Source: Variovorax sp. 54
GTDB lineage: Bacteria; Pseudomonadota; Gammaproteobacteria; Burkholderiales; Burkholderiaceae_C
Direction of reading: 5' to 3'
DNA: 64,000 nt
NCBI RefSeq assembly: GCF_002754375.1
Contig: NZ_PEFF01000001.1
Span: forward strand, 558,001 to 622,000
Positions 8,625 to 17,626 of this stretch are shown here, one piece after another; within the stretch, counting starts at the first letter, position 1; each line of letters starts with the position of its first letter. The notes under the pieces were generated by a model. The model worked only from the letters and a program-made list of their open reading frames with translations. It was not told where the DNA came from and ran no database searches. The position numbers and the translations under genes were made by a program.

Positions 8625-9602
8625 ATGCGAATCTATGTTGCAGGTCATCGCGGAATGGTCGGCCAGACGCTCACCAGGCGCCTGCGCGAGGGGGGCCACG
8701 AGGTCGTGACGCGCAGCCATGCCGAGCTCGACCTGCTCGACCAGGCGGCCGTTGCGCGCTTCTTCGCGACCGAGCCTGTCGACCAGGTCTACGTGGCGGC
8801 GGCCCGGGTCGGCGGCATCCACGCCAACATGACCTACCCCGCGCAGTTCCTCTACGAGAACCTGCTGATCGCGGCGAACCTCACGCACCAGGCCTTCCTG
8901 GCCCACGTCAAGCGGCTGCTGTTCCTCGGCTCCAGCTGCATCTACCCGCGGCTGGCCGAGCAGCCGATCCGCGAAGACGCCCTGCTCACCGGCAAGCTCG
9001 AGCCCACCAACGAGCCCTACGCCATCGCCAAGATCGCGGGCATCAAACTCTGCGAGAGCTACAACCGGCAGTACGGCGCCACGCACGGCGTCGACTTCCG
9101 CAGCGTGATGCCGAGCAACCTCTACGGCCCCGGCGACAACTACCACCTGGAGAACAGCCACGTGGTGCCCGCGCTGATCCAGCGCTTTCACCTGGCCAAG
9201 ATCAGCCGCACGCCGAGCGTGCTGATCTGGGGCAGCGGCCGGGCGCGGCGCGAGTTCCTGTACGTGGACGACATGGTCGAAGGCTGCCTGGACGTGATGA
9301 ACCTGTCGCGCGCCGCCTACGACCAGCACACCGATCCGATGCGCGGCCACATCAACCTCGGAACGGGCGAGGACGTCTCGATCGCCGAACTGGTGGAACA
9401 CATCCGCGAGGTCGTGGGCTACGAGGGCAGCATCCACTACGACCTGGCACAGCCCGACGGCGCACCGCGCAAGCTGCTGGACGTGTCGCGCGCGGCCAGC
9501 TTCGGCTGGCGCGCCACGGTGCCGCTGGCCGAAGGGCTGCGCCGCACCTACGCGGACTACCAGGCCGCCCCCCGCACCGCCGCAGAGGCCGCGCACGCCT
9601 GA
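8625..9602 (+). CDS. fcl: GDP-L-fucose synthase
   Basis: This 325-residue short-chain dehydrogenase performs the last step to GDP-L-fucose: C3/C5 epimerisation and NADPH reduction of GDP-4-keto-6-deoxymannose. The nucleotide-binding motif GHRGMVG is at 7-13. The catalytic set matches the E. coli enzyme with a shift of four residues: S103 and C105 in GSSCIYP, Y132 and K136 in YAIAK. Its substrate would come from ManC and Gmd, whose genes are at the far end of the same cluster (18475-21029). Splitting fcl from gmd by some 10 kb is unusual, because the two are often adjacent, but all genes lie on one strand. The polysaccharide is therefore predicted to contain L-fucose. Confidence 0.95.
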   Translation: MRIYVAGHRGMVGQTLTRRLREGGHEVVTRSHAELDLLDQAAVARFFATEPVDQVYVAAARVGGIHANMTYPAQFLYENLLIAANLTHQAFLAHVKRLLFLGSSCIYPRLAEQPIREDALLTGKLEPTNEPYAIAKIAGIKLCESYNRQYGATHGVDFRSVMPSNLYGPGDNYHLENSHVVPALIQRFHLAKISRTPSVLIWGSGRARREFLYVDDMVEGCLDVMNLSRAAYDQHTDPMRGHINLGTGEDVSIAELVEHIREVVGYEGSIHYDLAQPDGAPRKLLDVSRAASFGWRATVPLAEGLRRTYADYQAAPRTAAEAAHA

Positions 9603-9622
9603 ATGAAGAACCGAGCGTTGCC

Positions 9623-10936
9623 ATGAGAACTCTCGTCTTCTGGTCCGGCATCGTCTGCGCCCTGCTGTGCGGGCTCATCGATCCCGTCTGGGGCTACGGG
9701 GTGGTGTGCGTGCTGGCGGTGGTGCAGCTGTCGATGCTCGGCGCCCCCGGCGACAGCGTGTTCCTGTTGATCCACTACACGGCGGTTCTCATCTACTTCT
9801 CGCTGGCCCCGGCGATGCAGATCGCGACCGACGTCGACTTCTGGGAGGTCGGCATCCTCGGGCAGGCCGCGCACACGCAGGCGCTGATGCTCGTGCTGCT
9901 GTACATGGCCGGCGTGGAAGCCGCACGGCTGGGCATGCCCACGCCGCCGGCCGCGCCCTGGCCGGCGCAGCGCGCGCACGGCGCCGGCGTCGCCCACCCC
10001 TTCCTGCTGCTGGGCTGCCTGGAGGTGGCGTTCGCCATGCTCTTCCTCCATCCCGACATGAACTTCACGGCGCGCGGCGTGATTACCGAAGAAGAGAGCG
10101 CGCCGGTCCAGTACATCGTCTATTCGACGCTGCCCAAGCTCATGGTGCTGTTGTGCTGCGTGGCGCTCACGATCCACGCCATGCGCCGGCGCACGCTGTG
10201 GGCCTGGTGCAGCGCGGGCCTGGCCCTTGCGCTGGCCGCCATCGCCGCGAACCCGGTCAACACGGCGCGCCAGGTCATCCTGATCGGGCTGCTTCCGCTG
10301 CTCATCCATGCCCTGGGCCGCGGCCACCGGTGGACGCTCGCCGCAGTGATCTTCGGCGCCATCGCGGGCCTGGGCCCGGTGCTGAACCTGATCTCGCGGG
10401 ACGCCATGTGGGGCGCCGAACTGGCCTCGTACCCCTTCAGCCAGGACTTCGATGCGATGTTCGTCATCGCGGGCATCCTGGAGCGCGCGCCCTCGCCCGA
10501 GCTCGGCTACGGGCGCTACCTGCTCTCGGCCTTTTCCTTCGTCCTGCCGCGCGAGCTGAAGATGTTCCCGGAGTTCGACCCGCTCGGCTGGCCGGCCGTG
10601 CTGGGCAACTTCTCGCAGAGCAACCTGTCGCTGCCGCCCTTCACCACCGCGTACTTCGACTTCGGGCTGGCGGGCCCCGCGCTGCTGGGCTTCGCGGTTT
10701 CGGCGGGCTTTCGCCTCGTCGACAAGGCCTTCGACCCGCAGCGCACGCTGACGACCGGCTACCTGAGCGCACTGGTGCTGCTGGCCGCCTACGTGCCGTT
10801 CCTGCGCGGACCGATCCTGGGCTGGGGACCGTTCGCCGTCTCGGGACTGGTCGCGGCCGTCGTCGCCGGCAGCCTCGCGTCGTGGTTCCGCAGGCCGGCA
10901 CCCAGCCCGGCGCGCGCCAGCCTGCCGACGGCATGA
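9623..10936 (+). CDS. Probable Wzy-type O-antigen/EPS polymerase
   Basis: This 437-residue protein is almost entirely hydrophobic, with about eleven or twelve predicted membrane helices and a longer loop around residues 260-330 that contains conserved-looking charged residues. Wzy polymerases join undecaprenyl-linked repeat units in the periplasm and are recognised by topology and context more than by sequence. This is the only multi-spanning protein in the cluster apart from the flippase, and the locus otherwise lacks a polymerase. The gene overlaps the following glycosyltransferase by ATGA. I see no WaaL-type ligase signature, but ligase and polymerase are hard to separate by eye. Confidence 0.75.
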   Translation: MRTLVFWSGIVCALLCGLIDPVWGYGVVCVLAVVQLSMLGAPGDSVFLLIHYTAVLIYFSLAPAMQIATDVDFWEVGILGQAAHTQALMLVLLYMAGVEAARLGMPTPPAAPWPAQRAHGAGVAHPFLLLGCLEVAFAMLFLHPDMNFTARGVITEEESAPVQYIVYSTLPKLMVLLCCVALTIHAMRRRTLWAWCSAGLALALAAIAANPVNTARQVILIGLLPLLIHALGRGHRWTLAAVIFGAIAGLGPVLNLISRDAMWGAELASYPFSQDFDAMFVIAGILERAPSPELGYGRYLLSAFSFVLPRELKMFPEFDPLGWPAVLGNFSQSNLSLPPFTTAYFDFGLAGPALLGFAVSAGFRLVDKAFDPQRTLTTGYLSALVLLAAYVPFLRGPILGWGPFAVSGLVAAVVAGSLASWFRRPAPSPARASLPTA

Positions 10937-12036
10937 GAACGACCATGGCCACCTACCTCTTCTACGACACCATCCGGCTCAACGCGTCGGCGGGCGGGGT
11001 GCTGAACGTGTCCGAGGTGCTGCTGCAGAGCATGCGCGGCTCACCGGACCACCGCGTGCAGCCGATCAGCGAGCGCCATCCGCACCTCTACGCGGTCGCG
11101 CGGCGGCTGAAGATCAGCCGCTTCATCCTCGACACGCTGCTCTACAACCTTCACCTGGCGCTCGGGTGGCTGCGCGGGGAGCGGGTGTACTCGCTGTTCC
11201 CGAACTACTTCCTGCCTTTCTCGCTGCTGGCGCCCTTCGGCCGCCATCGGGATTCGATCGTGGTGGTGCACGACGTGCAGTACAAGTCGTACCCGCAGTA
11301 CTTCACGCCACAGAAGCGCCTCTGGCTCGACTGGAACCTGCACCGTGTCGCGCGCAGCGCCGCCGACGTGGTCTTCATCAGCCGCAGCAGCCAGGAAGAT
11401 TTCGAGCGGCACTTCACGCGCTGCGAACACGCCGCGGTGATCTTCAATCCCGTGGATGCGGGCACCAGCGCGTACAGCGCTGGAAGCCTGATCGCGCCCG
11501 GCGGGCGCTACCTGATCGCGGCCTACCACTACTACCCGCACAAGAACTTCGAGGGCATCCTGAAGCTCTTCGTGCGCATGAAGCGCCAGGGCCTGGTCGA
11601 CTACCTCGACATCACGGGCAACGGCGCCGCCGAGGTCGAACGCATGATCTCGGCGATGGCGCCCGCGTTTCGCGGCAGCGTGCGGCACCGGGGGCTGGTG
11701 TCGCGGGAAGAACTCCTGCGGCTGTACCGGGGCGCGACGGCCTTCATCTCGCTCTCCACCTTCGAGGGCTTCAACCTGTCGGCCGCCGAGGCGGCGACGC
11801 TGGGCGTGCCGCTGCTGCTCTCGGACCTTCCGGTGCACCGGGAGCTCTTCGCGGGCTACGCGTTCTTCATCGGCAACGAGTTCGGCGGCCTCGGCGGCAT
11901 CGAGCGCTACCTGGCCACCCACGAGCGCGCACGCCCCGCGTGGTCGCTCTCGCGGGCCTGCACGCCGGGCGCGGTGGCCGCGAGCTACTTCACGTTGAAG
12001 CGCGACGGCGCTTCGCTGGCGCAGGCCACGCCATGA
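10933..12036 (+). CDS. Glycosyltransferase, GT4-type (GT-B fold)
   Basis: This 367-residue cytoplasmic or membrane-associated enzyme adds one sugar to the lipid-linked repeat unit. The C-terminal half has the retaining GT4 signature around STFEGFNLSAAEAATLGVPL, with the spaced glutamates that bind the nucleotide-sugar, and LLLSDLPVHREL after it. The N-terminal half has a VVHDVQYKSYPQYF segment common in GT4 enzymes of EPS loci. The ATG at 10933 overlaps the stop of the polymerase (ATGA); an ATG four codons later is an alternative. The donor sugar cannot be read from sequence; GDP-fucose, GDP-mannose and UDP-hexoses are available from genes in the cluster. Confidence 0.85.
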   Translation: MRTTMATYLFYDTIRLNASAGGVLNVSEVLLQSMRGSPDHRVQPISERHPHLYAVARRLKISRFILDTLLYNLHLALGWLRGERVYSLFPNYFLPFSLLAPFGRHRDSIVVVHDVQYKSYPQYFTPQKRLWLDWNLHRVARSAADVVFISRSSQEDFERHFTRCEHAAVIFNPVDAGTSAYSAGSLIAPGGRYLIAAYHYYPHKNFEGILKLFVRMKRQGLVDYLDITGNGAAEVERMISAMAPAFRGSVRHRGLVSREELLRLYRGATAFISLSTFEGFNLSAAEAATLGVPLLLSDLPVHRELFAGYAFFIGNEFGGLGGIERYLATHERARPAWSLSRACTPGAVAASYFTLKRDGASLAQATP

Positions 12037-13001
12037 CGAACCGCGCACGGCCCCTGTCCCTTCTTCGCGCATTCGCGGTGCTGGCGCTCGGGCTGGTCGC
12101 GTGGGCCGGGCTGGCGGTCGCGACGCGGCCCACCCCGCCGGATGCGCCGGGCGTGCAGGGCTTTGGCGTGATGGTGCACTACCTGCCCGACAAGCAGTCC
12201 ATCGCCGGCATCGGGCGCTTCGACGTCGACGCCTTCGCCGACGCGCTCGCCGAGATGCGCGCCAACCATCTCATCCTCACGCTCGGACAGAACAACGGCC
12301 AGTTCATCGCGCCGAACGCCGCGCTCGAAGCGCTGTGCCCGCGCAGCGCCGCGCACCGCTCGCCGCGCGACCTGCCGCTGGAGATCGGCCGCGCGCTGCG
12401 GCGCCACGGCATCGCACTGATCCTCTACCTGCCGTTCCGCGCACCGCAAGGCGACCCCTACCTGATGGAATGCCTGGGCGACGTCTCCGAACAGCTGCCG
12501 CCGCCGCCGCGCTTCATCACCGCATGGTCGGCCGTGATCGAGCGCTGGTCGCAGCACTACGACGCGCTGGCCACGGGCTGGTGGTTCGACGGTGTCTACA
12601 ACACGACGGGCATGACGCCGCGCGACTGGAACACGCTCTGCGCGGCCGCGCGCAGCGGCGCCCCCACCCGGTGGCTGGCCTTCAATGCCGGCGAGGGGCC
12701 GGCACGCTTCAGCCTCAAGAGCGCGCCGTGCCAGAACCTCATGGCGGGCGAGTACCTGCAGCCCACTGCGCGCCTGGCCTCGCCGCCCTCCGAACTCAGG
12801 CTGCATGTGCTCACGCCGCTGGGCGCCTCCTGGGCCCAGCCGAGCGCGCCGCGCTTCTCGGCGACGCAGCTGCGCAGCTGGATCGGCGATGCGAACGCCA
12901 AGGGCGGAATGCTCACGCTCGACATGCCGCTGGACGCCGACTTCCACTTTCTTCCCGCACACGTCGCGCTGGTACGCAGCGCGACCGCGCCGCGGCCCTG
13001 A
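12033..13001 (+). CDS. Exported protein with GH29-like (alpha-L-fucosidase-like) barrel
   Basis: This 322-residue protein has a single N-terminal hydrophobic segment (about residues 9-30), so it is secreted or anchored in the inner membrane facing the periplasm. The rest resembles a glycoside hydrolase TIM barrel of the alpha-L-fucosidase type: GFGVMVHYLPD (43-53), DAFADALAEMRANHLILT (66-83) and WWFDGVYN (183-190). D186 is at the position of the catalytic aspartate in GH29 (W-x-D-G). It is not a standard Wzx/Wzy function. In a cluster that makes GDP-fucose, a periplasmic fucosidase-like protein could trim, edit or release the polymer; that is inference. It overlaps both its upstream neighbour (ATGA) and the expression unit, so it belongs to the operon. 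It is shorter than most GH29 enzymes. Confidence 0.65.
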   Translation: MTNRARPLSLLRAFAVLALGLVAWAGLAVATRPTPPDAPGVQGFGVMVHYLPDKQSIAGIGRFDVDAFADALAEMRANHLILTLGQNNGQFIAPNAALEALCPRSAAHRSPRDLPLEIGRALRRHGIALILYLPFRAPQGDPYLMECLGDVSEQLPPPPRFITAWSAVIERWSQHYDALATGWWFDGVYNTTGMTPRDWNTLCAAARSGAPTRWLAFNAGEGPARFSLKSAPCQNLMAGEYLQPTARLASPPSELRLHVLTPLGASWAQPSAPRFSATQLRSWIGDANAKGGMLTLDMPLDADFHFLPAHVALVRSATAPRP

Positions 13002-13030
13002 CCCGTATTGCCTACACCGCTTGCCCGACC

Positions 13031-13987
13031 ATGACCCCCACCCTCCCCTTCCTCGTTGTGGAAGACCGCCAGAACCAGGCCCTGCGCCTGTGCTGTGAAT
13101 CCGCGGCCATGGCGGCGGAGCCCCTGGTCGTTCTGTCGGACACCGACGCCGGGCCGGCGTACGAACGCTTCTGCCAGGCCTACGTGCACCTGTCGAGCAA
13201 CACGCCGGCGTTCGAGAAGATCTGCTTCCGGCGCTACTTTCTGCTGGCGAACCATCTGGCGACGCACCCCGACTGCCGCGCCTTCGTGCTGATCGACAGC
13301 GACGTGCTGCTGTTTGGCGGCGTCGGCGCACACATTGCGCGCCTGGTGGGCACGGCCGACTTCTCCGGCTCGCGCATCCTGCCCACGGACAACTGGAACC
13401 CCTGCCAGATCTCACCGCACGTGAGCTACTGGACCGCAGCCGGCCTGCAGGACTTCGTCGCCTTCATCGCCCGGATGTACAGCACGCCCGCGGGCCTGCA
13501 CCAGTTGCGCGACATTGCCGAGCGCTTCGCGGCCCGCAGCGTGCGCGGCGGCGTGTCCGACATGACGCTGCTGTACCTGTGGGCGCAGGCCACGGGCAAC
13601 ACCGTGTCGATCAACCGGGTGCTCGACGGCCGGGTGATCGACCACAACATCAACGGCGGCACCAACCACCTCGTGCGCGAGTTCCGCATGCGCGGCGGCG
13701 CCAAGCGCCTGGCCTTCGTCGACAGCCTGCCCTGCCTGCAGACACCGGCGGGCGACACGGTGCGCGTGCTCGCGCTGCATTTCCAGGGCGCCGCCAAGAT
13801 GGCGATGCGGCCCGCGCTGCAACGCCGGGTGTACACGGTCGCGGTGCTGACCTGGGCATTGCAGATGGCGCGCAGGGCCAAGAACAACGCGCACCGGGTC
13901 GCCTCGCGCGCGCGCCGCGTGGCCGACAGCCTGGGCTTCGCGCAGGCGCCGGCGGCCAAGCGGCCTGCGGACGGGAGCACGCCATGA
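13031..13987 (+). CDS. Putative glycosyltransferase with DxD motif
   Basis: I do not recognise a specific family for this 318-residue protein. It has a GT-A-like arrangement: a strand ending in the metal-binding triplet D89-S90-D91 in FVLIDSDVLLFGG, an aromatic/basic stretch before it (FEKICFRRYFLLANHL) that resembles the nucleotide-binding part of such enzymes, and later DHNINGGTNH (about residues 200-209). There is no signal peptide; a basic, Ala/Arg-rich tail of about 40 residues ends the protein. The gene starts 29 bases after the fucosidase-like gene and runs by ATG overlap into the flippase. In this context a third non-initiating sugar transferase is the simplest reading. A modifying enzyme remains possible. 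Confidence 0.6.
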   Translation: MTPTLPFLVVEDRQNQALRLCCESAAMAAEPLVVLSDTDAGPAYERFCQAYVHLSSNTPAFEKICFRRYFLLANHLATHPDCRAFVLIDSDVLLFGGVGAHIARLVGTADFSGSRILPTDNWNPCQISPHVSYWTAAGLQDFVAFIARMYSTPAGLHQLRDIAERFAARSVRGGVSDMTLLYLWAQATGNTVSINRVLDGRVIDHNINGGTNHLVREFRMRGGAKRLAFVDSLPCLQTPAGDTVRVLALHFQGAAKMAMRPALQRRVYTVAVLTWALQMARRAKNNAHRVASRARRVADSLGFAQAPAAKRPADGSTP

Positions 13988-15252
13988 AGCCCGCGGCAGG
14001 TACATCGTTCGCCCTGCCCGGCCTCCGCCTGGCGCAGCGTCTGGGCCTGGGCGCACTCGCGTCGCGGCTGTATGTGTACCTGTCGGGGTTCCTGGCGATC
14101 TTTCTCATCGCGGCGCAGGTGGCACCCGCGCGCTTCGGCGAGTACTCGATCTACCAGTCGGTGCTGGAAGTGGCGCTGGTGGTGGGCACGCTGGGCAGTT
14201 CGCTGCTGTTCTCGCGCAATGCCGCGAGCGTGCCGCCGCGTGTGACCCGCGGCGACCTGGTGCGCACGCTGGCGATCGGGCTGCCGCTCGCCGCATTGCT
14301 CGCGGCCGGCGTCGTGGGCGCGCAGCGCCTGCCGGTGGCCGGCATGCCCTTCGTGCTGATCGTGTCGTCGCTCGCGGTCTTCGCCTTCAACAGCCTGCGC
14401 CTGTCGTTCAGCCGGGGCCTGGGCCATGCGGGCCTGCTCAACCTGGAGTCGGGCGTGCGCGCGACCGTTCTGGTGCTGGGCGTGGCGGCGCTCGCTGCGC
14501 TCGGCCTGGAGATCGGCGTGGCGCACCTGCTCGCCATCAACCTGCTGGCCTTGCTGCTCGTGGGCGCGGCCATCGTCCTGCCGGCGAACGGCGCGGCGCC
14601 GCCGGCCGGGCCGCCCGTGCTGGCGCTTGCGTCGCAGGCCAGCGCCACGGTGTATGCGCTGCTGACCTTCCTGCTGCGCAAGTCGGACCTGCTGCTCGTG
14701 GCGCTCTTCATGCCGCTGGGCTACGTGGGCGCGTTCAAGCTGGCCTTTCTTCTGGCGGAGGCGCCCTCGCAGTTCGTGCAGGCCTTTCTGGTCACGAAGA
14801 CGCCGGCGATGCTGGACGCCAACGCGGCCAACCTCACGACCGAAAAGCTGCGGCTGGCGCGGCATTCGTTCCTGCTCGGGTGCGTGCTCTTCGTGGGGCT
14901 GGCGGGGCTGCTGGCCGTGGCCGCGCCGCTGCTGAAACTGGGCCCCGAGGCGCGCGACATCTTCGTGTGCATCGCGCCGTACTTCCTGCTGAGAACCTAC
15001 ACGGTCCATCACGAAATCATGCTCTCGCTCAACGCCACGATGGGCTCGCTCGGGTGGTGGACGCTGCTGGAGTTCGCGCTGCGCATGGTCTCGTACGGCG
15101 TCGTGATCTCGCTCTTTCCGGACAAGCCGCACTACGTCTTCTTCATCGCCTTCGTGTCCGATTTCCTGCTGTACGAGCTGCGCATGCGCGCGCTGTTCGG
15201 CTTCTTTCCGATCGTGCGCCTGCTGCGCCCGGCCATGGAGAGGTCGCCATGA
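13984..15252 (+). CDS. Wzx-type repeat-unit flippase
   Basis: This 422-residue polytopic membrane protein has about twelve helices and belongs by appearance to the MATE/PST flippase superfamily, which moves the undecaprenyl-linked repeat unit to the periplasmic face. Typical elements are an opening amphipathic segment followed by YVYLSGFLAIFLIAAQVAPARFGEYSIYQ, repeated pairs of helices and basic cytoplasmic loops. The position between glycosyltransferases and the overlap with both neighbours (ATG at 13984; ATGA into the next gene) fit a Wzx. Together with the polymerase at 9623 and the Wza/Wzc genes it completes a Wzx/Wzy-dependent export route. Confidence 0.85.
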   Translation: MKPAAGTSFALPGLRLAQRLGLGALASRLYVYLSGFLAIFLIAAQVAPARFGEYSIYQSVLEVALVVGTLGSSLLFSRNAASVPPRVTRGDLVRTLAIGLPLAALLAAGVVGAQRLPVAGMPFVLIVSSLAVFAFNSLRLSFSRGLGHAGLLNLESGVRATVLVLGVAALAALGLEIGVAHLLAINLLALLLVGAAIVLPANGAAPPAGPPVLALASQASATVYALLTFLLRKSDLLLVALFMPLGYVGAFKLAFLLAEAPSQFVQAFLVTKTPAMLDANAANLTTEKLRLARHSFLLGCVLFVGLAGLLAVAAPLLKLGPEARDIFVCIAPYFLLRTYTVHHEIMLSLNATMGSLGWWTLLEFALRMVSYGVVISLFPDKPHYVFFIAFVSDFLLYELRMRALFGFFPIVRLLRPAMERSP

Positions 15253-16520
15253 AGATCCTGCTGTACTCGATGAACTTCGCGCCCGAGCTGGCCGGCATCG
15301 GCAAGTACTCCGGCGAGATGGCCGACTGGCTCCAAGCCAGGGGCCACGACGTGCGCGTGATCGCGGCGCCGCCCTTCTTCCCGCACTGGGCGGTGTTCGA
15401 GGGGCATTCGGCCTGGGCCTATCGCAAGAGCGAGCACAACGGCCTCACGGTCTGGCGCGCGCCCACCTGGGTGCCCGCGCAGCCCCGTGCGCTGGCGCGC
15501 GTGGCGCACCTGGTCTCGTTCATGCTGTCGAGCCTGCCGCTGCTGCTGGCGCAGGCGCGCTGGAAGCCCGACCTCGTGTTCGTCGTGGAGCCGCCGGTTT
15601 TCTGCGCGCCTGCGGTGCTGTTCTTTTCGAAGGTGCTCGGCATCCAGTCGTGGCTGCACATCCAGGACCATGAAGTCGATGCGGCGTTCAGCTTGGGCCA
15701 CCTGCGCGGCGCGGGCGTGCGGCGCGTCGCGCTGTCGCTGGAGCGATGGCTGCTCACGAGGTTCGACCGCGTGTCGACCCTCTCCGCGGCCATGATGGAC
15801 AAGGCCCGAAGCAAGGGCATCGACGAAGGCCGGCTGGTGCTCTTTCCGAACTGGGTGGATGTCTCGGCGATCCATCCTGCCCCTGGTACGGACGGCGGCT
15901 ACAGGGCGGAACTGGGCATTGCCCCCGAAGCCGTGGTCGTGCTCTATGCGGGCAGCCTGGGCAGCAAGCAGGGCATCGAGCTGCTGGCCGAAGCGGCCGG
16001 CCTGCTCGCCGACCAGCGCAACATCCACTTCGTCATCTGCGGCAACGGCCCGAGCCGCGGCCCGCTGATGTCGGCCTGCGCCGGCCTGGACCGCGTGCAC
16101 TTTCTCGACCTGCAGCCTGCCGAGCGGCTCAACGAATTGCTGGGCATGGCCGACATCCACGTGCTGCCGCAGCGCGCCGATGCCGCCGACCTCGTGATGC
16201 CCTCGAAGCTGGGCGGCATGCTCGCCAGCGGCAAGGCCGTGATCGCCACGGCGCACCCTGGCACCGAACTCGGCAACGTGGTCGCAGGCCGCGGCCTGGT
16301 GGTTCCGCCGGGCGATGCAGCGGTGCTGGCCGACGCGATCGCGCAGCTCGCGCATTCGCCCGCCCTGCGCGAAACGCTCGGTGCGGCGGGCCGCGCGTTC
16401 GCGCAGGCAGAACTCGACCAGGACGCCATCCTGTCGCGCTTCGAGCAGGCGCTGCTTCGCTGCGTTGCGGACCGAGGCACGACCACGCCCGCCCCTCCAC
16501 TTCACGAGTCCCAGCCATGA
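15249..16520 (+). CDS. Glycosyltransferase, WcaI family (GT4)
   Basis: This 423-residue enzyme closely resembles the WcaI transferase of colanic acid loci: the opening MKILLYSMNFAPELAGIGKY, the APPFFPHWAV segment near 40, and the donor-site region ending PSKLGGMLASGKAVIATAHPG. WcaI adds a fucose residue in colanic acid synthesis, so use of GDP-L-fucose would fit the GDP-fucose genes here; the donor is still an inference. It overlaps the flippase (ATGA) and the epimerase gene (ATGA). It is cytoplasmic and probably membrane-associated. Confidence 0.9.
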   Translation: MKILLYSMNFAPELAGIGKYSGEMADWLQARGHDVRVIAAPPFFPHWAVFEGHSAWAYRKSEHNGLTVWRAPTWVPAQPRALARVAHLVSFMLSSLPLLLAQARWKPDLVFVVEPPVFCAPAVLFFSKVLGIQSWLHIQDHEVDAAFSLGHLRGAGVRRVALSLERWLLTRFDRVSTLSAAMMDKARSKGIDEGRLVLFPNWVDVSAIHPAPGTDGGYRAELGIAPEAVVVLYAGSLGSKQGIELLAEAAGLLADQRNIHFVICGNGPSRGPLMSACAGLDRVHFLDLQPAERLNELLGMADIHVLPQRADAADLVMPSKLGGMLASGKAVIATAHPGTELGNVVAGRGLVVPPGDAAVLADAIAQLAHSPALRETLGAAGRAFAQAELDQDAILSRFEQALLRCVADRGTTTPAPPLHESQP

Positions 16521-17626
16521 CCCCTTCCAAGATTCTGGTGACGGGCGGCGCAGGCTTCGTCGGAAGCCACGCCTGCGTGGCGTTGATCTCGGCCGGTTTC
16601 CTGCCGGTGGTGCTGGACACGCTGGTCAACAGCGACCCGCGTTCGCTGGAGCGCGTGGGGCGCATCTGCGGCGTGCAACCGCAGCTCGTGCGCGGCGACG
16701 TGCGCGACGCGGCAGTGCTCGACCGCGTGTTCGCCGAGCACGGGGTCGACGCGGTGCTGCATCTCGCGGGGCTGAAGGCGGTCAGCCGCTCGGTGAGCGA
16801 CCCGCTCGGCTACTACGACGTCAACGTGGCGGGCAGCCTGGCACTGGCGCGGGCCATGGAACGCGCCGGCGTGCGCACGCTGGTCTTCTCGTCCTCGGCC
16901 ACGGTCTACGGCGACATCCCGCGCTCGCCGATCCGGGAAAGCGCGTCGTACGCAGCCGTCAACCCCTACGGGCGTTCCAAGGTGATGGTGGAGCGCATGC
17001 TCGCGGACCTCTCGCGCTCCGATCCGCGCTGGGGCATTGCGTGCCTGCGCTTCTTCAACCCCATCGGCGCGCACGAGAGCGGCCTGCTGGGCGAGCACCC
17101 CCAGGGGCCACCCGACAACCTGGTGCCGTACGTTTCGCAGGTCGCGGTGGGCGAGCGCGGGCACGTCGTCGTGCACGGCAACGACTACGAGACGCACGAC
17201 GGCACGGGCGTGCGCGACTACGTGCACGTGATGGATGTGGCCGAAGGCCATGTGGCGGCCCTGCGGTACGCGAACATCCATCGGGGCCTGCTCACGGTGA
17301 ACCTGGGCACGGGGCGCGGCGCCTCGGTGCTCGACGTGATTGCGGCGTTCGAACGCGCCTGCGGGCACCGCATCGCGGTGCACATCGGGCCGCGCCGCCC
17401 CGGCGATGCCCCGGCCTACTGGGCGGATGTGCAGCACGCCCAGGACCGGCTCGGCTGGCGCGCGCTGCGAAGCCTGGACCAGATGTGCGCCGACAGCTGG
17501 CGCTGGCAGTTGGCGAACCCGCGCGGCTTCGACGCGCCGGTGCCTGACTTCCCGCTGCACACCGCCGATGGCACCGCACCGGCCGCCCTCCCTCACTCAC
17601 TCCCACTGGGGCAAGAACATGGCTGA
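16517..17626 (+). CDS. galE: UDP-glucose 4-epimerase family protein
   Basis: This 369-residue extended SDR enzyme has the NAD-binding GGAGFVGSH motif (10-18), the serine triplet SSSATVYG (125-132) and the catalytic pair Y151 and K155 in YGRSK. GalE converts UDP-glucose to UDP-galactose, or the N-acetyl forms, supplying sugar donors for the repeat unit. It also carries the GalE-typical sequences HLAGLKAV and HDGTGVRDYVHVMD. A C-terminal extension of about 20 residues (DFPLHTADGTAPAALPHS) is unlike the E. coli enzyme. The gene ends 8 bases inside the next one. The N-acetyl specificity cannot be judged by eye. Confidence 0.9.
   Translation: MTPSKILVTGGAGFVGSHACVALISAGFLPVVLDTLVNSDPRSLERVGRICGVQPQLVRGDVRDAAVLDRVFAEHGVDAVLHLAGLKAVSRSVSDPLGYYDVNVAGSLALARAMERAGVRTLVFSSSATVYGDIPRSPIRESASYAAVNPYGRSKVMVERMLADLSRSDPRWGIACLRFFNPIGAHESGLLGEHPQGPPDNLVPYVSQVAVGERGHVVVHGNDYETHDGTGVRDYVHVMDVAEGHVAALRYANIHRGLLTVNLGTGRGASVLDVIAAFERACGHRIAVHIGPRRPGDAPAYWADVQHAQDRLGWRALRSLDQMCADSWRWQLANPRGFDAPVPDFPLHTADGTAPAALPHSLPLGQEHG

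Noticed and set aside
9623..10936. WaaL-type O-antigen ligase instead of Wzy
   Set aside because: Context (EPS locus with Wza/Wzc and flippase, no lipid A-core genes) favours a polymerase, and I see no ligase signature; the call stays at moderate confidence.
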